Shown piece by piece: positions 57,629-64,000 of a stretch of DNA of 64,000 nucleotides. Made by a program: the position numbers and the translations under genes. The stretch's first letter is position 1. The number at the start of each line of letters is the position of its first letter. The stretch is taken from the NCBI GenBank assembly GCA_009733775.1, contig WOGZ01000100.1, positions 1 to 64,000 on the forward strand, in the 5' to 3' direction. The notes beneath the pieces were generated by a model, which saw only the letters and a program-made list of their open reading frames with translations, had not been told where the DNA came from and made no database searches. This DNA comes from Alectoria sarmentosa (Eukaryota > Ascomycota > Lecanoromycetes > Lecanorales > Parmeliaceae).

Positions 57629-58789
57629 ATGGCCGACATGGCAAACCCTATTGGCAAGGCCATCCTCACCATCCTTGACGTGTTCGGCTCAGCGGTAGGC
57701 TTCACTGGCTTCCTTCCCAACGAATTTCCTAACAAAGGAATGCACATAGTCGATCGACAGCAGCAAGCCCAGGATTCAATGGTGCGCGTCGTGGTCGCAC
57801 TCAACAGTGTCGAAGACTCAGAAAAGCCGATGGACCCATACCAGCCGTCGTCGCCTTTGACGAATTCAAAAATACCATTGGTGCCTCAGATTGGAGCCGA
57901 GAATTCGGTCACATCGAATCTGGGGGTTACGCGGATATCTGGGTCTCGCAGAATAAAGGCCCCGGTCGACAAGCTACATATCTACAACTTCTAGGCCATG
58001 ATGACGGTATCTGCATTTCCTATTTTCTCAACTTTGAGGGGATGAGTTGCCAAGAGGGGAGTTGGGAGACATGGGTAGGGCGTGCGGCAAGCGGTACTAC
58101 TCTTTGAACATTGTCATTGGGGACAACGGTCACCGTCCTTGTGAGTATCTTTCTTGCAAACAGGGTACCAATATCCGTAGCATAATAGTTGAAGTATTCC
58201 ACGGTACTAATGGTACACTACTGTTGAAGACTGTACTTGGCTGACCAGAGATGCAAGCCGCGATGGCAGTGACAAGATCAACACAATGAAGGTTCCCCCA
58301 CCTCGGCACATCAGGCCTATACCGATTTCACCGCAGGCTACAACACCGACCCCGGTTTCTACTGTCGGCAGCCCACTGTGCTCTTCCGCTGGAAGTTCAG
58401 CTACAAGCTTGAGTACGATGGTTACGAGCTCGATGGATTACCTGACTCAGGAAGAATAAACTTCTGGTATGCTGAAGACAGAGACTCTATGCCCCGCAAG
58501 AAGCGCAGCCAGCCGGCTCGAGGCTCTTCAAAGTTTGAGGGCCGTTTGATTACAATTGTACACAAACTGCATAGTTGCACGAGAGCTTTGTCGGAATGAT
58601 AATTCTCATCGTCCGGACTCTGTCTCGTATTCAGAAAATGTGTACTATGATATGGGAACAAAAGTCTTTTGGACACTATGCAATGGTGGGCAAGTAGAGA
58701 AAGAGTGTTATGATATGGCCACGCATTCTCAGGTAACGGGCTCAGGGCACGTAAAGAGGAACCACGTTCGTGTGGAGGACTGGAATTGA
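57629..58789 (+). pseudogene. Multiply frameshifted gene of an uncharacterised fungal family
   Basis: Protein-like sequence runs through at least four frames. Frame one, from ATG 57629, reads MANPIGKAILTILDVFG and GFLPNEFPNKGMH. A second frame, near 57830-58070, reads DGPIPAVVAFDEFKNTIGAS, HIESGGYADIWVSQNKGPGR and YLQLLGHDDGICISYF. A third from 58047 reads LGDMGRACGKRYYSLNIVIG. Further pieces read DFTAGYNTDPGFYCRQPTV with FRWKFSYKLEYDGYELDG near 58330-58450, and SVSYSENVYYDMGTKVFWTL with KECYDMATHS near 58615-58720. Together they resemble one ~370-residue fungal protein of unknown function. The stop at 58242-58244 and the repeated shifts rule out splicing as a full explanation. Confidence 0.6.
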
Positions 58790-59687
58790 AGAACCGAGGC
58801 ATTGCTCTTCGCGGTGGAATCCTCTCGCACAGAAAACATATCCGGTCCAGAAAGTCTGCATTATCATTCGGACGGCTAAAATTACAAGTGTGTAGGTGAA
58901 CATACATTCTGCGACTGTTTTCCGTCACTTTCGTCCGACGGTATGGAGACAGACCATCCTATCGCTTCATCACCTGCTCTTTTCCAGCCTTTTCCGAGTA
59001 TGATCTCCTGGGGAGTGCTCCAGATACAGAGCGGATCCCTGCTTACCATGCATAGATGTCTGTATTACCATGTTTTTGCTGAGATACATATGTGTGTCAG
59101 CAAGGCCCACCAGGGTTGCCACCAGCATACTCACCGCTTTCTTACTGCCAAACCATTCATCTCCTGAGGAAGAGTTGTAAGTATCTTGTACTCGGCGCGA
59201 GGGTAGGATATATCTTATCATCTCCACACAATTTGAAGTTAGGGAGAAGGTTCGTCGCATAGCCTGATGTCGTCCCTCGCCTCCGCGCATTCCGGGGGTG
59301 CTTACTGTGCGCCCTGCTCTTAAGCGAACTCGAAATCCGTGGCTCCCAGTATATGCACTCTTATCATTCTCCGCACCGAAACTCACCGCTTTGTGGATCG
59401 TGAGCCAAGCCTTTGGCCGAATGCGTCGCCTCGACGAAATCATTGCTCAACAGGTTGACTTCGCAGCAGGTAGGTCTGAAAGGTCGGTGAGAGAATCGGA
59501 TAGAATAACGAGGGAGGCTAAATGCTTTGTCGCCGGCGACTTTTCTCATGCAATATATAACGGCCCTCGAAATGCCCCTCATGACAGCTCTCAATCATCT
59601 TCAGCACTCGCCTTTGGACTATCTTTCCAACACAAAGAAATTGTCTTCAGTAAAGTAAGCCACAGAACGCACCTCGCTTTCGCAACC
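58790..59687. other. Intergenic region upstream of the DPBB gene
   Basis: No gene supported. The open frame continuing into the DPBB exon from 59298 is presumed 5' leader. Confidence 0.45.
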
Positions 59688-60219
59688 ATGAAGACTCCCA
59701 CCCTCGCCTTTATCCCTCTCCTCCTCCATTTGGCCAAGGCCTACACAGGCGACATGACCTACTACGACGCAGGTACGTCCCAACCCGCAACCAACACCCC
59801 AACATCATTCACCCCCTTCCCTCCCCCATCACTATCCCCTGCACCACACTAACCTCCCTCCTCCCCTCACAGGCCTCGGCTCCTGCGGCTACACCTCCAC
59901 CAACGCCGACGCCATCGTCGCCCTCTCCACCGAAATCATGAACAACGGGCCCAACCCCAACGACAACCCCATCTGCGGCTCCTCCATCAACATTTACAAC
60001 CCGGCCACCGGCTCCACCACGGCCGCCACCATCGTCGACACCTGCCAGGGCTGCGCCGAATACGACATCGATGTCAGCCCGAGCGTTTTTGAAACGGTGG
60101 ATCCGAATGGGTTGAGTGACGGGAGGATTGTCGTTGATTGGGGAGGGAGTAAGGTGGGGGGGAAGAAGAGGGCGGTGAGCAGGTTTGGGAGGGGGGGGGG
60201 GTTCAATGGGACGGGTTAG
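59688..60219 (+). CDS. Small secreted RlpA-like/DPBB (expansin-like fold) protein
   Basis: Two exons (59688-59772 and 59873-60219), 143 residues. A signal peptide (MKTPTLAFIPLLLHLAKA) is followed by TGDMTYYDAGLGSCGYTS, an IVALSTEIMN strand, NPICGSSINIYNP, then ATIVDTCQGCAEYDIDVSPSVF and DGRIVVDWGG. This order (GSCG, then C-G near a hydrophobic strand, then VDxCxGC with DLS-like DVSPSVF) is the double-psi beta-barrel fold of RlpA-like, loosenin and barwin-related proteins. These loosen or bind cell-wall polysaccharide; some are effectors or protease inhibitors. The Asp in VDTC is the position that is catalytic in expansin/GH45-like folds. The C-terminal tail is basic and G-rich. Confidence 0.85.
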
Positions 60220-61730
60220 GGGTATGAAGAAGGGGGGGAGGGTGGTGAGAGATTGGGTGGGGATAGGAGGAGAGGGATCTGCGGCCAGCGGTTGTGAAAT
60301 TATTGGCGGACGCGGAGGTTTTGGGGGCACGCTGGCATGTCCTGCGCTATAAATCCGTGTGATCTCCTCGTACTATAGAAAAAGAAATGGGCAATCAATG
60401 ACACCGTACCCCTCCCTACCCCAAGCACAAATTGCCTCGAAATGATTCCTTAATTTGTGGTCGGGTTCCATGCGTGCTCATACTCCGTACTAAACAGAGG
60501 CTGGTTTTCCGTGCTTTCCAGCATCCGTGATGTCTTGTAACAAGGTCGCTCGCTGGATGTAGTTCGCAAATCCCTCATTTCAAACAACTATCGTAGAGGA
60601 AATGTCGTGGTGCAGCTGGCTATACTGACGCTGTTTGACAGATTGGTGACATTCGCCGTCAGGCCAGAATAGAAGCATTGACGGACGTGCGCCCTAGTCC
60701 CTTAGCTCTCTGCTTCGTCTGTTTTCTTTATGGAATTCTTTCGCTGAATTTCATTTCAGATCTACTAGTTGCGTATGTTTAAGGGGTTGGCTACGAGCTT
60801 TGGGGGGTGAGCGGTATGTGGATGGATGGATGAATGGATGAATTTAAAAGAATACGACGAATAGGAAAAGGAATGAAATGTTGGGTGGAGAGGAGTAGAA
60901 TGAATACGAAAGTTTAGAATAGGAATGAAACATGGGTGGAGAGGAGTGGTTGGAGGAGGCTGTTTTGAGAGGTGAGAGGAGTGGGGTCGCGGTGACTGGG
61001 AGTGGAGTGAGGGGGTTGACAGTGGAGTGGATGCGGGATGCGGGATGCGGGATGAGGGATGAGGGAAGAGTGAGCAAGGGGAAGGAAATGAAGGGGAGGG
61101 ATGAAGAGTCGACTGGGGGGGATGGATGAAGGGTGAGGGATGAGTGGTTAGGAGGAGAGGGGAAGAGGGGGAAGAAGGAGAGAGGGGGAGAAGGGGAGAG
61201 GAGACGGGTGATGGGATGAGGGGTGATAAGGGCGATGGTGGGATGGTGGGATGAGGGGGGTGAGGGTGATAAGGGCAATGGTGGGATGGTGGGAAAGAGG
61301 GATTGCGCGAAGAGTAGGATGAGAAATGGGTGATGGATATAGGATGAGATGGATTTGTCGGCACTGATGAGCTAGGTGTGCAGAGTAGAGGGAGAGGAAG
61401 AAGGAAAGGAGGCGGGAAGGGGAAGGGAAGGGGTGATGAAAGAAAGAGGAGACGATGAAATGATGATGGAGAGGGGGAATAGGAAATCATCGCTACGATT
61501 GATAGATGGTTTTAAAAAGACGGGCATTGAACGAGTTCGTGATGAGATTGAGTCCTAACGCGGAGCATATGTAAATCCTCGTCCATATCTGTGCGATAGT
61601 GAAGACGGGGTGAGTCTTCTTCTTCTGTTGTGTGGGGAAATTATAGTGGTCGACGTTCTTGGCGATGCGGGAAAGAGAGGGAGATATCTAGCAAGCATTC
61701 TGTTCTATTCATGGCGATTCTCTCTTTGCC
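60220..61730. repeat. Intergenic region with a long purine-rich, GGGATG-type tract
   Basis: 60220-60780 has no features. From about 60790 to 61480 the plus strand is strongly purine-biased, with imperfect GGGATG, GATGGATG, GGGATGCGGGATGC and GAGGGG repeats. The 241-codon minus-strand frame here is only the S/P-rich translation of that tract. Confidence 0.7.
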
Positions 61731-64000
61731 TTATTTCAGCGCTTTGGCCTCATTCCACGCCTCCACGACCTCGAGCACGGATTCGATATGCTTGACGTCC
61801 AGTCGTTGAGAATTCTCCCGTGCGATGCTTCGGGCGCTTCCGACTGCGTGCTTGATCTGTGGTGCCTTGTCAGTATTACCATTTCTTGGAGTCTCTGCTC
61901 GTGGATGAGTGAAGGCAGGTAACGTACTTGACGCCCGTTCATGACGTGTTGGGCTAGCTTCTCGATTTCGGAGGAGGCTACGAGCCCGTCGGCGCGCTCG
62001 ATGAACATTTTCCAGATCGCGAGACGCGCTGCGATGTCTAGGTCTGGATAGTGGATGGAGAAGTGGATCCGGCCTGCGTGCTGTGATTAGCCAGTGTTGG
62101 ATGGGTGGAAGGCGGAGACTTACTCTCGAAAGCGGGATCGCAGTCTCCGATGCGGTTGGTGGTGAGGATGAGTATTCCTTGAAAGTACTCCAGCTGCCGC
62201 AGGAAGATCGAGACCAGAGCGTTTCTTGCTACGTCTTTGGTGTCACGCTCTTGTAGAAACACGTCCGCTTCATCTAGTAGCAGTACGGCGGACCATCGGT
62301 GTGATAGTTCTAGGATTAGGGTCAATTGCTTGTCGACCTTCTCCACATCCGTTCCGAGCTCGCCAGCGCTGACGGCGTATAGCGGTCTCTTTGTGACCTC
62401 GGCAACAGCTTCTGCTGTCAACGTCTTACCACAGCCAGGACGGCCGCTAAGCAATCCGATCAGACCGAGACCTTTGCCTTGAATGACATCGTCATAGCCT
62501 GTGCCTTTTGAGGAATGCTGCTTGACGAGTGAGTGTATCAGTGTTTTCTGTTTCGCACCAATGACGAGCGAGTGGAATGGCTCGTCACTCCAGACGACTT
62601 CTTGTAGTCGAGAGACTGGAAAGCCGCCCCATTTCTTGTCACCGAAGCCAAAGCCTCCGACAAATGGCGCACAGATGAGGTGTTGATCGTCCGTCAGCTG
62701 CGTCCTGTCGAGTGTCGACTGGACGGTCGGGATGCAGGCCCAGTTAGGGTTGTAGGTGCGGAAGGAGGCAGTGTCAATTATTGCTCGGCCATGGGTGCTG
62801 AACTTGAAGCGATTTACCTCGTAGCGGTCGTTCATTGTTTCTCGCATAGCCGGCCCGCTGGTCTCCCAGTATGTGTTACCGATCATACGGGCGTACTTCT
62901 TGCCCCTCTCAATGACCTCTTTCCGAATTTGCTCTGGGTCCGCGGCATACTCCAGAGGGTACACGATGAGGTCTTGGATTCTTCTCGCGCCATCATACTG
63001 GTCGATTTCCAGATCGGAGTGGAGATCGGGTCGGCTGGCTATGCCTAGATCTTTGGTATACCCGAATTTGAGCCCGTCGTCTGCGATCATGTCGCACATC
63101 ACGTGCCAGTAGGGTGTGCCGTCTTTTCGGTATCGCTGCCGGATGCGACGCATTAGTAGCACCTGAGGCTGTTCGGTGTATTGGTGGAAATGGTACATCA
63201 TGCAGTTGGGCGTAAATAGAGCCCAGAGCAGGGACCATGTGATCTCATTGGCGGGGAGCATGTTTTCCAAACTGGCGATGTTACTTCCGTGTTGTTCTTC
63301 GACATATTGTAACGCGACTGAGAGGTCTGCGGTGAGGGAGGAATCTGGAGTTTCCCTCTTCTCTTCGAGTGATAGCCGGTCTTCTAGCGCGAATCGCGAG
63401 TGGAAGAAGAGCGCCGGATCGGCCTATATGTCATACAGAAAGGTCAGCGAGGCAGCTTGACCAGAATCAGCAGGTAAGTGGCCAGAATGCGGGCTTCAAT
63501 GACTGTTTCAGTCTCGAAATTACTGAATGAGCACAGGAGATGCTGGCGTTGAACAGGCGATTTCCAGTACATTCCTTCGGCCAGGTGCCACTCCTTGCCC
63601 AAATCGCAAGACGCCATTGTCAATAGCTGCAGCGTTCGACGAAATAGAACAAGCCAGTGCTCCGGAGAAGTGACAGTTATGCTCGTCGAGATACAGAATG
63701 ACTTACGAATGGGGGCTCCTTGAGGAGCGATAGACCCTCGACATCTTTATTGATCTGGATGAGGATGTCGCGGAGGGCTGGGCTTTTGACGTCGACTTCG
63801 GTGTGGGTATGCTGGCCTTTGTGGTTGATGATGCGTCTTTCGACCAAGACCGGCTTCTTCCTGTCAAGCTTTTTGTCTGGTTTGCCGGATTTGACAAGCT
63901 TTGTGGTGTATGTTCGCCTGGTAAGATCAGTATTGGGTACGATTTGCTGCGAAAATCCTTAGAAAGGCTCACAAATCAAATCTAGAATCACCATGTCAGT
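61731..64000 (-). CDS. AAA ATPase with N-terminal DUF7025-type domain (5' end beyond the window)
   Basis: Exons from the right: 63917-63707, 63423-62124, 62073-61928 and 61856-61731, about 594 residues in the window. The N-terminal part has LRDILIQINKDVEGL...EPPF, LFFHSRFALEDRL, ITWSLLWALFTPNCMMYHF and TGxPYWHV-like segments matching the region called DUF7025 in fungal AAA proteins. The ATPase core has Walker A GRPGCGKT (usual consensus GPPGVGKT), Walker B LLLDEADVFLQER, sensor ILTTNRIGDCDPAF, and the arginine-finger-side RIHFSIHYPDL with a lid ending NGRQIKHAV. A 283-nt intron separates the first two exons listed. Upstream of 63917 the frame continues through another short intron towards the window edge and cannot be completed. 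Substrates of this large fungal family are unknown. Confidence 0.82.

Noticed and set aside
42910..59700. Secondary-metabolite or mycotoxin gene cluster
   Set aside because: No polyketide synthase, peptide synthetase, terpene cyclase or tailoring enzymes are visible; the genes are unrelated secreted proteins and remnants.
60765..61490. 241-residue serine/proline-rich minus-strand frame
   Set aside because: Simply the complement of the purine-rich tract; composition explains the open frame.

Overview
This window is nuclear DNA of a filamentous ascomycete (Pezizomycotina). Short 45-75 nt introns with CTGAC/CTAAC-type branch sites interrupt most genes. The gene set includes fungal homocitrate synthase, an NT-C2 protein, Sls1, a TeaR-like CaaX protein, a glutamine-rich Med15, a Whi5/Nrm1-type repressor, an HsbA-type cell-wall protein and a DUF7025-type AAA ATPase. 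The class cannot be fixed from sequence alone; Dothideomycetes or Leotiomycetes are reasonable guesses. Nothing suggests a bacterium, plasmid or virus.

Layout. 1-2.7 kb: an AT-rich, tandemly repetitive block, then a truncated F-box fragment. 2.7-5 kb: homocitrate synthase (lysine biosynthesis) with nine exons, two of them micro-exons. 5-7.2 kb: simple sequence and a CTGA-rich minisatellite. 7.2-8.5 kb: a zinc-knuckle protein with repeated exon/intron modules, and a ~96-bp minisatellite upstream of it. 9.2-12.8 kb: gene-free, full of different microsatellites. 12.9-15.3 kb: a dynamin-family GTPase. 17.5-40.2 kb: a dense housekeeping block: tRNA adenosine deaminase Tad1, NT-C2 protein, Rad51-paralog ATPase, Sls1, TeaR-like polarity protein, LMBR1-like membrane protein, Med15, SLC35F6-like transporter, Whi5/Nrm1-like repressor. 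Many neighbours are divergent pairs sharing short promoters (Tad1/NT-C2, Rad51-like/Sls1, LMBR1/Med15).

40-61 kb is different: gene-poor, with long gaps, secreted-protein genes and decayed genes. It holds an HsbA-family pseudogene with two in-frame stops, an intact four-cysteine secreted protein, an ankyrin fragment, an intact secreted serine carboxypeptidase, a frameshifted secreted-protein pseudogene, an unrecognised three-exon gene, a pair of nested TA-flanked inverted-repeat transposons, a heavily frameshifted pseudogene and a small RlpA-like/DPBB secreted protein. 61.7 kb to the end: the 3' part of an AAA ATPase gene that runs off the window.

The genes do not form one pathway and I see no secondary-metabolite cluster. 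The most unusual observations are a long foldback sequence inside one homocitrate synthase intron that shares sequence with a neighbouring intron (introner- or MITE-like), the micro-exons that carry the metal-binding motif of that enzyme, and the nested transposons. Splice models were built by hand from protein continuity and splice signals. For the intact multi-exon models whose exon lengths I summed, the total is divisible by three.
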